A stretch of DNA of 64,000 bases from Acidobacteriota bacterium (GCA_016196035.1 JACPYM010000002.1:1-64000), one strand, 5' to 3'. Positions 49,419 through 62,326 are shown, counted from the stretch's first letter. Numbers and translations: made by a program. Notes: generated by a model not told the origin, from the letters alone.

Positions 49419-50192
49419 TCATTGCTGCTCAGGCCATTGATCGGTCAGCAATGTTGCGCCAATCACGCCCACCGGCAAAGACAGGATGTTGACCAGCGGG
49501 ATGTAAAGCAGCACGTAGCCCGCCGCCGCAAAACCGCATGCCAGCAATTTGTGGCGCCACAGCAAGCCGAGTTTCGCGCGCAACGGCAGGCCGCGCGCCG
49601 CGAGCGGCACATCCAGATAATCCATGCCGCACAAGACCATCGTCAGCAGCATCAAAAACAGCTGCCCAATCACCGGCAAGCCAAAACTGATGACCAAACC
49701 AACCAGCAGAACGGCCAGTTGCAACGCCACCAGTTTCAAGCCTTCCCACATTGCGCGCGCCCAGCCGAGCGAAGATTGATAGCGCGTGCCGGAGTGTGTG
49801 AGTTCATGCGTCTTGCGGCACAGCGTTTCGCTAAACGGCGCGAGCAACACGCGCGCCAACGGCAGATAAAACGTGCTGGCGAAAAAGAGACCGAGCAGGA
49901 ACGACCAGGCTTGCAACGTCAGCGCCAATTCCGGCGAGACACCTTTGGGCTGTCCGGCCAATCCCGCTAAAAAGGTGGCAATGCCAACCAGCAAGCCGCC
50001 TACGACCCAGGCAAAAAACGCTGCCAGCACGACCAGCATCACCACGGTCAGCATCAGCGGCACCAGTGACAGCCACAGCAATTGGCGTTGCCGAAAGAGC
50101 AAATTCAGTCCGGCAAAAAAGTGTTTTGCGCCCAGCCAAAGCTGGTCGAGCGCGCCGGACGCGGGCGTTGTGGGTTGAGCGTTTGGGTACAC
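49419..50192 (-). CDS. EI24 domain membrane protein (CysZ-like)
   Basis: A 257-residue membrane protein with about six hydrophobic helices. The EI24 signature region is visible: ARVLLAPFSETLCRKTHEL, ALQLAVLLVGLVISFGLPVIG and MDYLDVPLAARGLPLRAKLGLL. Bacterial relatives include CysZ, involved in sulfate uptake, but many members have other or unknown roles. Translation starts at GTG 50192, 6 nt after the lipoprotein gene, so the two are probably one transcript. Confidence 0.85.
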   Translation of the reverse strand: MYPNAQPTTPASGALDQLWLGAKHFFAGLNLLFRQRQLLWLSLVPLMLTVVMLVVLAAFFAWVVGGLLVGIATFLAGLAGQPKGVSPELALTLQAWSFLLGLFFASTFYLPLARVLLAPFSETLCRKTHELTHSGTRYQSSLGWARAMWEGLKLVALQLAVLLVGLVISFGLPVIGQLFLMLLTMVLCGMDYLDVPLAARGLPLRAKLGLLWRHKLLACGFAAAGYVLLYIPLVNILSLPVGVIGATLLTDQWPEQQ

Positions 50193-50198
50193 GGTGGT

Positions 50199-50756
50199 TT
50201 AGTCGAGTTTCAAGGTGAGGGGCGTGGGCAAGCCGTTGAGCGTGAGCGTCAAACCGGTCAAGGTCGTGGCATCGGCTTTCGTCTCAAAAAAGAGAAAACC
50301 GCGCAGTTCTTCTTGCTGGGCAAGGGTGGCGGTCAACGGCAGAGCAAGCGCTTCATAACTGGCGAGCGTTTGCGCATAGGCCGCCTTGGCATAGAGCCGA
50401 TTGCCGTAATAACGCATCACCTGTTCGAGCGCCTGTTTGGGCGTCAGCAGTTTGAAAAGCGTAGTGCTGTTGTCATGCAATTCCGCCCGCAGCGCCGCCA
50501 GTTGCAACGGGGCGGCGGCACGATTGACCAACCGCACATCCACGGCGACGAGGCCCGCCAACAAAAGATTGGCGTCAAATTGCTCCAGGGCTTCGTCGCC
50601 ACTTAAAGCCTTGGCCGCGACGCTCAAACCAGTCGCCTCCGCCAGCAACGGTGGCGCGGTAATTTTGGGCGGCGTGGCGACCTTGTAAAGCTGGCCGCTG
50701 CACGCGCTCAGCCAGAAGAGCGCGAGAATCGAACTCAAAATTTTGCGCCTTGCCAT
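50199..50756 (-). CDS. Lipoprotein of unknown function
   Basis: A 185-residue lipoprotein: a basic start (ARRKILSS), hydrophobic helix and lipobox LSAC with the lipidated cysteine near residue 19. The mature part resembles a LEA14/WHy-like beta-sandwich (DVRLVNRAAAPLQLAALRAEL, LTGLTLTLNG), a fold common in periplasmic lipoproteins. Two ATGs, 50762 and 50756, are possible. It sits directly upstream of the EI24 gene. Function unknown. Confidence 0.78.
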   Translation of the reverse strand: MARRKILSSILALFWLSACSGQLYKVATPPKITAPPLLAEATGLSVAAKALSGDEALEQFDANLLLAGLVAVDVRLVNRAAAPLQLAALRAELHDNSTTLFKLLTPKQALEQVMRYYGNRLYAKAAYAQTLASYEALALPLTATLAQQEELRGFLFFETKADATTLTGLTLTLNGLPTPLTLKLD

Positions 50757-50961
50757 CAGCATCGCCGCGCATCATCCGCTGAAACTGATTGGCGTGCAAC
50801 TTCCAGCCTACGGTGCGACAAGTGTCGTTTTCCTGGCGGCGGCGCTATAGTCTCAACCGAACGCCTGCAAGCCGCATCCCACACCGCGTTCAGAATCGGC
50901 CAAACGCCACCCTCGCGTTTTGGCCCGGCCCTTGACGCCGCCAAGTCAAAAAGGAGAAACC

Positions 50962-52512
<1,551 letters not shown>

Positions 52513-52582
52513 CCTTGGGAAATTTGGAGCGGAAAAACTGCTCCCAGAAATGTTAATGGGGGGCCTTTTCAGTCCCCCCGAT

Positions 52583-52626
<44 letters not shown>

Positions 52627-52729
52627 CTTTGCATTATATGCAGCAACCTAATTGTTGACAAGGGCACAAATGTACTATTTGCATATTAAGTGAATTTTTC
52701 TCTAAGTACAGAAATAGTTAGCCTTACGC

Positions 52730-55100
<2,371 letters not shown>

Positions 55101-55117
55101 AAAACTCCTTTGGGACG

Positions 55118-55188
55118 GTACCGCGCGCGTGAGCAAGCGGTGCTGGTTTGTTAGCATCCAAGCATCCGCTTGCTCACGCGCGCGGTAC
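55118..55188. repeat. Perfect inverted repeat, 23-bp arms
   Basis: GTACCGCGCGCGTGAGCAAG opens the left arm (55118-55140); the exact complement is 55166-55188, with a 25-nt spacer. It fills the gap between the formaldehyde dehydrogenase and DUF427 genes. No T-run; MITE-like or processing hairpin. Confidence 0.85.
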
Positions 55189-55193
55189 TGATT

Positions 55194-56393
55194 TCAAGCC
55201 GCCTTTTTCAACAGCCCGTGCGGATCAATCACGAACTTACGCGCCGCGCCTTTGTCAAAATCGGCGTAGCCTTTCGGCGCTTCGTCCAGCGTGATGACCG
55301 TGACATTGACGGCTTTGGCGACTTTGATCTTGTTGTACAAAATCGCGTTCATCAGTTGCCGGTTGTATTTCAGCACCGGCGTCTGCCCGGTGACAAACGA
55401 ATGACTCTTGGCCCAGCCCAAACCCAGGCGGATGCTCAAGCTGCCAATCTTCGCGTTGTCATCCACGCCGCCCGGATCGTCCGTCACATACAAGCCTGGA
55501 ATGCCCAACGCTCCCCCGGCGCGCGTAATTTCCATAATCGAATTGAGCACCGTCGCCGGACGCTCGACGCCCGCCAGCGACCCATGACCGCGCGCCTCAA
55601 AGCCAACCGCATCCACCGCACAATCCACCTGCGGCTCGCCGACGATCTGTTCGATCTGTTCGCCCAATGTCGCACTCTTCGACAAGTCCACGACCTCACA
55701 GCCGAACGACTTCGCCTGCTTCAAGCGCGCCGGAATCATGTCGCCCACGATCACGCAGGCGGCGCCCAACAGTTGCGCCGCAGCCGCTGCCGCCAAGCCC
55801 ACCGGCCCCGCGCCCGCGATATAAACAATCGTGCCCGGCCCTACGCCCGCCGACACACAGCCGTGATAGCCCGTCGGTAGAATGTCAGACAAGCAAGTCA
55901 GATCTTTGATCTTCTCCATCGCCTGATCTTTGTTGGGGAACTTCAGCAGGTTGAAATCGGCGTAGGGCACCAGCACGTATTCGGCCTGCCCGCCGACCCA
56001 GCCGCCCATATCAACGTAGCCATACGCCCCGCCCGCGCGCGCCGGATTGACAGTCAGGCAAACGCCGGTCTTCTGCTCCTTGCAACTGCGGCAACGCCCG
56101 CACGCCACGTTGAAGGGCACCGAGCACAGATCGCCGACCTTCAGAAATTCAACGCCCTTGCCGGCTTCGATCACCTCGCCCGTGATCTCGTGCCCCAGCA
56201 CCAGCCCGGCGGGCGCGGTCGTGCGGCCCCGCACCATATGCTGATCGCTGCCGCAAATGTTGGTCGAGACGATCTTCAGAATTACCGCGTGGTCAATCCG
56301 CTTGCCCTTGGGATTGGCAAGCTTCGGATACTTGATTTCCTGCACCTCGACCTGACCCGGCCCTAAATAAACGACTCCACGATTCTCTGCCAT
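55194..56393 (-). CDS. fdhA: Glutathione-independent formaldehyde dehydrogenase
   Basis: A 399-residue zinc-dependent medium-chain dehydrogenase close to Pseudomonas putida FdhA, which dismutates or oxidises formaldehyde with tightly bound NAD. Zinc ligands are in NICGSDQH, GHEITG and the structural cluster CGRCRSCKEQKTGVC; the Rossmann motif is AGAGPVGLAAAAAA. Ribosome site AAAGGAAA precedes ATG 56393. The gene probably detoxifies formaldehyde; it sits downstream of a restriction-modification pair with which it has no obvious functional tie. Confidence 0.93.
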   Translation of the reverse strand: MAENRGVVYLGPGQVEVQEIKYPKLANPKGKRIDHAVILKIVSTNICGSDQHMVRGRTTAPAGLVLGHEITGEVIEAGKGVEFLKVGDLCSVPFNVACGRCRSCKEQKTGVCLTVNPARAGGAYGYVDMGGWVGGQAEYVLVPYADFNLLKFPNKDQAMEKIKDLTCLSDILPTGYHGCVSAGVGPGTIVYIAGAGPVGLAAAAAAQLLGAACVIVGDMIPARLKQAKSFGCEVVDLSKSATLGEQIEQIVGEPQVDCAVDAVGFEARGHGSLAGVERPATVLNSIMEITRAGGALGIPGLYVTDDPGGVDDNAKIGSLSIRLGLGWAKSHSFVTGQTPVLKYNRQLMNAILYNKIKVAKAVNVTVITLDEAPKGYADFDKGAARKFVIDPHGLLKKAA

Positions 56394-56505
56394 AGCTGTT
56401 TCCTTTCCGATGGTTGTGATGATGGAACTGCTTTGATGGTTAATCGCGGGTGGATGTGGCGGACAACAGCGCTGTCGTGCCCGTTCGCGGCGGCGCTCCG
56501 CAAGT

Positions 56506-57075
56506 TTAAGAATCAATGCCCAGAATCAAGACAGGAATATCAATGTCCGAGACGCCCCGATGCTCCAAATCCCAAATGAACTGCTCGAAGTAAGAAACGC
56601 CGGTGGACATCTCTTCGGCAAACGCCTTGACCGGTACGATTTCGATGCCGAGATTGATGTGTCCGAGGTTGTGGAAGATGGTCATCTTCGCGCAAACGTT
56701 ATAGACCATGAACGCATACTTGCCGAACTGCACTTCGACGCCAAGTTTCTCTTTCACAAAATCCATTTCCCGAAACGCGCCGCGGCTCACCAAACGATTC
56801 TCGTAATCAGCCGAATAATGCTGTTCGGAGTATTGGCAAGGCACGCGCACCGGACTCCAAGCAAACTTGGCAAACTCCGCTTTGAACGATTTGTTCAGCG
56901 AACGTGGGCTGAAAAGCGCGCGGCCCGGCATCGTCTTTTCTTTGCTGACTTTGCTTTTATGATGAGGCGCGTGCACCTGTTTGATGACCGCAAGAACTTC
57001 GTCAAGCAAGCGCGGGTAGCGTTTGGCAATCACCTTTTCGCCATTTTTGAACGAGTAGGTACCGGCAACTTTCAA
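56506..57075 (-). CDS. BglII-like type II restriction endonuclease
   Basis: A 189-residue restriction enzyme resembling BglII. The active-site spacing matches: Asp105, then Glu114 and Gln116 (GVEVQFGKY), identical in distance to BglII Asp84, Glu93 and Gln95. The following region (AFMVYNVCAKMTIFHN; SYFEQF) also aligns by pattern, and the length is close. Relatives cut sites with a GATC core (AGATCT or RGATCY). It starts at TTG 57073-57075, chosen because AAAGGAG lies 6 nt upstream; 1 nt separates it from the methyltransferase stop. Together they form a type II restriction-modification system. The exact recognition site is unknown. Confidence 0.82.
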   Translation of the reverse strand: MKVAGTYSFKNGEKVIAKRYPRLLDEVLAVIKQVHAPHHKSKVSKEKTMPGRALFSPRSLNKSFKAEFAKFAWSPVRVPCQYSEQHYSADYENRLVSRGAFREMDFVKEKLGVEVQFGKYAFMVYNVCAKMTIFHNLGHINLGIEIVPVKAFAEEMSTGVSYFEQFIWDLEHRGVSDIDIPVLILGIDS

Positions 57076-57076
57076 G

Positions 57077-58039
57077 TCAATCTCCTTTGCTCAACCATTC
57101 CAGCGGAATCTGGCTGACCTTCTCTCTCCCTGTCGGTTGATGAACCGGTTTGCCCAACGGACGATAACGCAGCCTGCCCGTGTACAAATCTTCCACGCGC
57201 TGGCGCGCCAGCGTGACGAACTCTTCTTCCTTCTCGCAACCGAATGCCCGCCGTTTGTGGCGCAACGCCGCCAGCAACGCCGACCCCACGCCTGAAAACG
57301 GATCGAGCACCCAATCGTCTTCATTGGTCAAAGCCAGCACGCAGCGTTCGACCAGCTCAATCGGAAACTGGCACGGATGAATCGTCTTCTCTGGGTGATT
57401 GGCTTTGACGTTCGGGATTTCCCACAACGCCGCTTCCCAATCGCGCTCCACGATCTTCCAAAAATCGGCAGGGTTCTTGCCCAGCGGATTGCCCGACGGC
57501 TGGCCGTACTTCTCGCCTTTGAAATGCGTCTTGCCCGGATACTTCGACGGCACGCGCACAGGGTCGAGATTGAAGGTGTAGCTGTCGCCTTTGGTAAACC
57601 ACAGCAATGTTTCGTAGCGACCCGAAAATCGTTTCGTCGCGTGCAGCCCGTGCTCGAAATGCCAGATGATGCGGTTGCGCAGCTTCAATCCGCGCGACTT
57701 GAAAAACGGGTAGTAGAAAATATCGAGTGGAAAGACCTCACCCTCTTCGACGTAGTTCCCCACCTGCCAGCACAACGAGCCTTCCGGCGCGAGCACGCGC
57801 ACCAACTCATCCACAATCGGCGCAAGGGCTGTCAGATATTGCTCAAGCTCCGCCACCTTCTCGTAAACCTTGCCAAGGTTGTAAGGCGGCGAAGTAATCA
57901 CCAGCTTTGCCAATCCATCCGGCAGCGTGCGCAGCGTGGCGAGACAATCACCCGGCGCAATCACCACTTCCGCGTCAGGATCGAAAGCGCTGGCAATCTC
58001 CGGCGACCACAAGGCTTTTGTTCCGTTGATTCCTGTCAT
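57077..58039 (-). CDS. Type II DNA methyltransferase (N4-cytosine-like, beta class)
   Basis: A 320-residue methyltransferase. Motif IV TSPPYN (residues 49-54) precedes motif I DPFSGVGSALLAA near the C-terminus, the beta-class order. TSPPY is commonest in N4-cytosine methyltransferases, and BglII-type systems use N4-methylcytosine, so this is the likely partner of the endonuclease that starts 1 nt after it. Translation starts 4 nt after the stop of the enolase-superfamily gene, so the pair may be carried on that operon's transcript. No controller gene is seen. Confidence 0.9.
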   Translation of the reverse strand: MTGINGTKALWSPEIASAFDPDAEVVIAPGDCLATLRTLPDGLAKLVITSPPYNLGKVYEKVAELEQYLTALAPIVDELVRVLAPEGSLCWQVGNYVEEGEVFPLDIFYYPFFKSRGLKLRNRIIWHFEHGLHATKRFSGRYETLLWFTKGDSYTFNLDPVRVPSKYPGKTHFKGEKYGQPSGNPLGKNPADFWKIVERDWEAALWEIPNVKANHPEKTIHPCQFPIELVERCVLALTNEDDWVLDPFSGVGSALLAALRHKRRAFGCEKEEEFVTLARQRVEDLYTGRLRYRPLGKPVHQPTGREKVSQIPLEWLSKGD

Positions 58040-58043
58040 TGCT

Positions 58044-59150
58044 TTACTCGATCACTTCCGTCCGCACCGTCACTTCTTCAATCCGCTTCTCATTCACTTC
58101 GTACCCCAACCCCACGCCCATCGGACGCGGAATCGTCCCGCCCGATGTGACTTCGACCGGCGGCGTGATGATGTCTTCCGCCCAGTAACGCTGCGACGCC
58201 GACACGTCGCCCGGCAGCGTGAAGCCCGGCAGCGTGGACATGTGGATGTTGTGCGCGCGCCCGATGCCTGCTTCCAGCATCCCGCCGCACCAGGTCGGGA
58301 TGTTGCGCGCGTGGCAGTAGGCTTGAATCTTGCGCGCTTCGGTGTGGCCCGAAACGCGGCCCAGTTTGATGTTGATGATGCGGCAGGCGCCCAGTTGCAA
58401 GGCCTTGCGCGCGTCGTCTTCGCTCAGGATGGATTCGTCCAGGCAGAGGGCCGTCTGCAACTGCGGCTGCAAGGCGGCGTGGTCAAGGATGTCGTCGTAA
58501 GCCAGCGGCTGCTCGATCATCAGCAACTTGAACTCGTCCATCTTTTTGAGCAACGCAACATCGTTCAAGGTGTAGGCCGAATTGGCGTCCACCGACATCG
58601 TGATGTCGGGGTATTCGGCACGCAAGGCCCGGATCATCGCGTAATCGCGGCCCGGTTTGATTTTGATCTTGATGCGCTGGTATCCGGCGGCGACTTCTTT
58701 CTCGACCTTCTTCAACATCGCGGCGTCGCTGTCTTCCAAGCCCAGCGAGACGCCGCAGTTGATGACTTCCTGCGTGCCGCCCAACAGTTGCCAGAGCGGG
58801 ACGCCTTGCCGCCGCGCCTCCAAATCCCAGATGGCGCATTCAATGGCGGCGCGCGCCATCTTGTTGCCGCGAATGCGGGCGGTCAGCGCGGGCACTTCGG
58901 TCGGCGCGCTGATCTCTTTGCCCAAAACCATCGGCCCGGCGAAATCGCGCAGCACGAGCCAGGCCATGTCGGTGGCTTCGTGGTTGTAGAACGGGCCTTC
59001 GTTGCAGGTGCATTCGCCCCAGCCGTGCAGGCCGTCGGCAAAGATTTTGGTCAGAATGATGCGCCGCTCAAAGGTGCGCCCAAAGCTGGTTTCAAACGGG
59101 GCGATGAGCGGGAGTTTGATTTCGATGAGTTCAATGCGTTCGATTTTCAT
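58044..59150 (-). CDS. menC: Enolase-superfamily NSAR/OSBS-type enzyme
   Basis: A 368-residue muconate-lactonising subgroup enzyme. Catalytic residues fit the o-succinylbenzoate synthase/N-succinylamino acid racemase type: Lys in KIKIKPG, metal ligands in VDANSAY, MIEQPL and CLDES, and the second lysine in [10 protein letters not shown]. No other menaquinone genes are near, but a GNAT-like gene and dapD are. In Geobacillus a GNAT succinyltransferase, a racemase of this type and a deacylase convert D- to L-amino acids; the same logic may apply here. The symbol is provisional. Start ATG 59150. Confidence 0.85.
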   Translation of the reverse strand: MKIERIELIEIKLPLIAPFETSFGRTFERRIILTKIFADGLHGWGECTCNEGPFYNHEATDMAWLVLRDFAGPMVLGKEISAPTEVPALTARIRGNKMARAAIECAIWDLEARRQGVPLWQLLGGTQEVINCGVSLGLEDSDAAMLKKVEKEVAAGYQRIKIKIKPGRDYAMIRALRAEYPDITMSVDANSAYTLNDVALLKKMDEFKLLMIEQPLAYDDILDHAALQPQLQTALCLDESILSEDDARKALQLGACRIINIKLGRVSGHTEARKIQAYCHARNIPTWCGGMLEAGIGRAHNIHMSTLPGFTLPGDVSASQRYWAEDIITPPVEVTSGGTIPRPMGVGLGYEVNEKRIEEVTVRTEVIE

Positions 59151-59271
59151 GGCTTTCAAAAGGCAAAAGGCAAAAAGCAAAAGGCAAAAAGCAAAAGGTC
59201 GGCACTTTTCTTTTCATTAAAGATCAGTTCCGCATTTTTGATTTTTGCCTTTTGATTTTTGCCTTTTGCTT
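59151..59271. repeat. AAAAGGC/GCCTTTT repeats, inverted
   Basis: The left half repeats GGCAAAAAGCAAAAGGC-type units (59160-59200) and the right half repeats their complement TTTTTGCCTTTTGATTTTTG (59235-59265), so the gap folds into a long imperfect hairpin between two genes of one operon. Confidence 0.75.
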
Positions 59272-60036
59272 TCACTCTTTCTCCTCTACGTGTTCGTTTT
59301 GATAAAACAAGTACCGGCTATTGCCGCCCTCGCGCCCGGCTTCAAAGCCCGCGCAATACAGCCCGTCGGCAAGCAGCGATTGAAAGCCGCTGCGCACTTT
59401 GAATTGCCATTCGCGCGCCGCCTCCATGTCTTCTTTCTTCAACGTATCAATGTCATAAGGCACTTCGACAACCGCTACCGGCGCATCCGCGCGACGCTTG
59501 CCCGCCAGCGCGTTGGCGACGTGTTCAGATTGCACCCACCATTCAACAAAGAGCCGGTCGGTATCCAGCCCGCGCCACATCTCGCTGGTGCTGAAATTGC
59601 CGTAGTAGTTGACGTGATACGTCCGCACCACCGCGCCCAGCTTGTTGATGTTCAGATTGGCGTTGCGCGAGAGCAGCGGATCGAACGTCCACTTGACCGG
59701 CCAGACGCCGATGCGCCGCGCGTGTTCGTGCTGCGCCAGTTTCAGCTTGTGGCCGATGCCTGAGTTTTGCAGCCCCGGCAACACGGCGGCCATGTGCGAA
59801 TAAATGAACGGGCGCTTGGTCGTGTCGAAGGCGGGCAGCGCGTGCGAAAAGCCCAGCATTTTTCCAGCCGGGTCAAATGCGCCGTAGGTGAACCCGCCGC
59901 TATGCATGGTGATGACAAAGGCGCGCACAGGCGTGACTTCGGCGTCGGGAAAGCGCCAGACAATGCGTTGCATCTCGACGCATTGATCGAAATCTTCGAT
60001 GGCTTGGCACAGCCGGATCGTGTAATCAGATGTCAT
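59272..60036 (-). CDS. GNAT-like acyltransferase (COG3375 type)
   Basis: A 254-residue protein of the GNAT-like group that is typically found beside the enolase-superfamily racemase. The acetyl-CoA-type core is visible ([27 protein letters not shown], in two blocks), with the pattern GIGHKLK taking the role of the pyrophosphate loop. Downstream residues [19 protein letters not shown] are a family signature. It may succinylate amino acids for the racemase. Start ATG 60036. Confidence 0.82.
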   Translation of the reverse strand: MTSDYTIRLCQAIEDFDQCVEMQRIVWRFPDAEVTPVRAFVITMHSGGFTYGAFDPAGKMLGFSHALPAFDTTKRPFIYSHMAAVLPGLQNSGIGHKLKLAQHEHARRIGVWPVKWTFDPLLSRNANLNINKLGAVVRTYHVNYYGNFSTSEMWRGLDTDRLFVEWWVQSEHVANALAGKRRADAPVAVVEVPYDIDTLKKEDMEAAREWQFKVRSGFQSLLADGLYCAGFEAGREGGNSRYLFYQNEHVEEKE

Positions 60037-60069
60037 AACGTGTGTGATTTGGTGAAGGCAAAGCAATCG

Positions 60070-60154
60070 AACCACGGGGGACACGGGGAACACAGGGAAA
60101 ACCTGAGCAGAGCCTGTTGTTCTTTCTTCCCCGTGTCCCAGTGCTCCCCGTGGT
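60070..60154. repeat. Imperfect inverted repeat, 20+ nt arms
   Basis: AACCACGGGG at the left and CCCCGTGGTT at the right are exact complements; the arms continue inward with CACGGGGA / TCCCCGTG-type pairing. About 85 bp, intergenic inside an operon. MITE-like. Confidence 0.7.
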
Positions 60155-60174
60155 TTATTCCAGCCAAAATCGAA

Positions 60175-61026
60175 TTAGCGCAGAAAATCTTCCAGCCGCA
60201 CCGCCGCCTCGGTCTTTTCATCCCGGTACTTCACGATGATCGGCGCGTAAACCGACAGGCCCCAGTCTTTGGCCGCGCCGACGGTAATCGCGCGCGCGCC
60301 GGGCACGACAACCGCGCCCGCCGGGACTTCCAGCGGCTGATCGCCCGCGCGCCGGTAAATCGTTTCGCGCACGGCGTCAAAAATCGGCGTCGAGCCGTTC
60401 AGGATCACGCCCGAACCCAGGATGGCGCGTTCGCGCACGATGGTGCCTTCATAAACGCCGCAGTTGCCGCCGACCAGGACTTCGTCTTCGATGATGACGG
60501 GCAGCGCGCCGATGGGTTCGAGCACGCCGCCGATTTGGGCCGCCGCGCTGATGTGGCAACGCTTGCCGATTTGCGCGCACGAACCGATCAGCGCGTGCGA
60601 ATCAACCATCGTCCCGTCATCCACATAAGCGCCGGTGTTGATGTACGCCGGCGGCATGATCGTCACGCCCTGGCCCAGATAGGCGCCGTCGCGCACGGTC
60701 GTGCCACCCGGCACAATGCGCACGCCGCTGGTGACGCTGAAGCGTTTGGTCGGATAGGTGTCTTTGTCGAAATAGCGAAAGGTGTTGTCTATCGAATAAT
60801 CAATCAGCCCGCCCAAGCGGAAGCCAAGCAGGATACCGCGTTTGACCCATTGGTGAACCTGCCACGCGCCGCTTTCGTCGCGGCTGGCGGCACGGATTTG
60901 GCCGCGATTGAGCGCGGTTTTGAATTCGTCGAAGACAGCTAAGGCTTCTTGTTTGGTCTCGTCGCTCAGTTCGGCGAGTGGGAGAGAAAACCATTTTTCA
61001 ATTTGAGATTCGAGATTTGCTGCCAT
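60175..61026 (-). CDS. dapD: Tetrahydrodipicolinate N-succinyltransferase
   Basis: A 283-residue DapD, the succinyl-CoA-dependent enzyme of lysine/diaminopimelate synthesis. Left-handed beta-helix hexapeptide repeats run through the middle (GAYVDDGTMVDSHALIGSCAQIGKRCHIS region), with the family's PPAYINTGAYVDDG and GGNCGVYEGTIV. The C-terminus SVYAPIIVKYRD is typical. It starts 3 nt after the acyl-carrier-like gene. Confidence 0.95.
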   Translation of the reverse strand: MAANLESQIEKWFSLPLAELSDETKQEALAVFDEFKTALNRGQIRAASRDESGAWQVHQWVKRGILLGFRLGGLIDYSIDNTFRYFDKDTYPTKRFSVTSGVRIVPGGTTVRDGAYLGQGVTIMPPAYINTGAYVDDGTMVDSHALIGSCAQIGKRCHISAAAQIGGVLEPIGALPVIIEDEVLVGGNCGVYEGTIVRERAILGSGVILNGSTPIFDAVRETIYRRAGDQPLEVPAGAVVVPGARAITVGAAKDWGLSVYAPIIVKYRDEKTEAAVRLEDFLR

Positions 61027-61029
61027 AGT

Positions 61030-61479
61030 TCAAACCAAATTTTGTTGCTGCACTTTGCGCCAAACGATTTCGACTACTTGGTTAAAGGTGTTCATTTGCG
61101 CGGCTTCCTGGCGCGAGATTTCAATGCCAAATTCTTTCTCAATTCTGCAAATAACCTCTACTGAAGCCAACGAATCGAGTTCCCAGAGTAGCTTCAAGTC
61201 TGTTGATAAGAAATCGTCATCAGCCGCAAGCCGCGATAAATCTATCCCGGCACAAATTTCTTCCTCAAAGATGGCGCGAACTTTTGCCACAGTCTCGGCT
61301 GGGACGGTTTCGCCTTTGAAGAATCGTTCGTAAAAGCTTTCTGGACTCAGCCGCTCTCTGTCGGCCAGGATAGCTTCAACTCTTTGCTTTTTGGCCTTCC
61401 GATCTTTGTTGAGACAGCGCCAAAAAAACAACAACAACAAAGCCAAAACCAACCCAATGGCGGAGAGTGCTAATTGCAT
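61030..61479 (-). CDS. Membrane-anchored acyl-carrier-like protein
   Basis: A 149-residue protein: one N-terminal membrane helix (ALSAIGLVLALLLLFFW), a basic charged linker, and a C-terminal acyl-carrier-like domain with the phosphopantetheine site LDSLASVEV and the typical continuation IEKEFGIEI. The serine of DSL is present. An anchored acyl carrier beside dapD and a GNAT protein is unusual; it may hold acyl or aminoacyl groups at the membrane. GTG 61482 just before ATG 61479 is also possible. Confidence 0.85.
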   Translation of the reverse strand: MQLALSAIGLVLALLLLFFWRCLNKDRKAKKQRVEAILADRERLSPESFYERFFKGETVPAETVAKVRAIFEEEICAGIDLSRLAADDDFLSTDLKLLWELDSLASVEVICRIEKEFGIEISRQEAAQMNTFNQVVEIVWRKVQQQNLV

Positions 61480-61491
61480 CACGCTGAACCC

Positions 61492-62175
61492 TCATTGGCT
61501 ATGCTGAATCAGCCATTCATCAATCACCGGATACGTCTCACGCGGCACCTCGTGTCCGGCGTCAAACGCGCGCAACGTCACCGATTTGGCGCGGCGTTCC
61601 AGCGCCGCCGCATTTTGCCCGATACGTTCGGGGCTGTAAAACTCATCGCGTTCACCTGCCACAATCAGCACATCCACCGCGCCGCTGGCGTACTTCCCTT
61701 CGCTGTCCCAGTCGCCCGGAATGCCGCCGCAGATCGCCACGACGCCGCGAATCAGTTCGGGATGTGTGAAGGCAAAGCGGAAGTTCACGCCGCAGGCTTG
61801 CGAAAAGCCGAGCAGGAAGACGCGCTGCGCATCAATGGTGCCCGCCGCTGATTGCTCGGCGATGATTTGCCGTACCAGGCGATGATGCAATTCAACCGAC
61901 TCTTCCGGCTTGAAATTGCTGAGCCAGCCGAAGCCGTAACCGAGTTTGGGACTCTCTTTGGTCGGCATGACCAGATGTTGATGCGGGCCTTGCAGCGCGG
62001 CGATGACGAAGTCGGTTGCGTTGATGCGCCGCATCAATTTCAGCATCGAACTTTTGTCGCCGCCGTAACCGTGCAGCGCGATGACCAGTGGTTTGGGTTG
62101 CGCGCCGCCGGGCACATAGAGGTCGTAATAACAGGGGAACTCTTGCACGACGCGGCATTCGATGGGTTCGGGCAT
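61492..62175 (-). CDS. Alpha/beta hydrolase (carboxylesterase/phospholipase type)
   Basis: A 227-residue cytoplasmic alpha/beta hydrolase: oxyanion loop LHGYGGDKSSM, nucleophile elbow GFSQACG, acid in AGERDEFY and histidine in DAGHEVP. This is the dienelactone-hydrolase/phospholipase-carboxylesterase branch. Start ATG 62175, with AGAAGGAG 12 nt upstream. It is the first gene of the leftward operon that continues through the acyl-carrier-like gene, dapD and beyond; it could release an acyl or thioester product. Confidence 0.85.
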   Translation of the reverse strand: MPEPIECRVVQEFPCYYDLYVPGGAQPKPLVIALHGYGGDKSSMLKLMRRINATDFVIAALQGPHQHLVMPTKESPKLGYGFGWLSNFKPEESVELHHRLVRQIIAEQSAAGTIDAQRVFLLGFSQACGVNFRFAFTHPELIRGVVAICGGIPGDWDSEGKYASGAVDVLIVAGERDEFYSPERIGQNAAALERRAKSVTLRAFDAGHEVPRETYPVIDEWLIQHSQ

Positions 62176-62229
62176 GTTTGCTTGGCGCTCCTTCTCAGCT
62201 TGGCTTTTCAAACCGGTGCTCAAGATAAA

Positions 62230-62299
62230 ACGCGGATGGCGCGGGCGCAACGGCTGGCGAATTGATTGTTCGCCAGACCGTGCGCCGCGCCATCCGCGT
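62230..62299 (-). terminator. Large rho-independent terminator hairpin
   Basis: Outer 15-bp perfect stem ACGCGGATGGCGCGG / complement (62230-62244, 62285-62299) and an inner imperfect stem. On the minus strand TTTTATC follows. It terminates the TonB receptor transcript, although a mobile element now lies between stop codon and terminator. Confidence 0.85.
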
Positions 62300-62326
62300 C
62301 GTCAGCGGGAAGCGGTTATTCCACGG

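Noticed and set aside
52556-52580. G6/C6 hairpin after the DUF4139 gene as a terminator
   Set aside because: The stem is a short mononucleotide pairing and no T-run follows on the plus strand.
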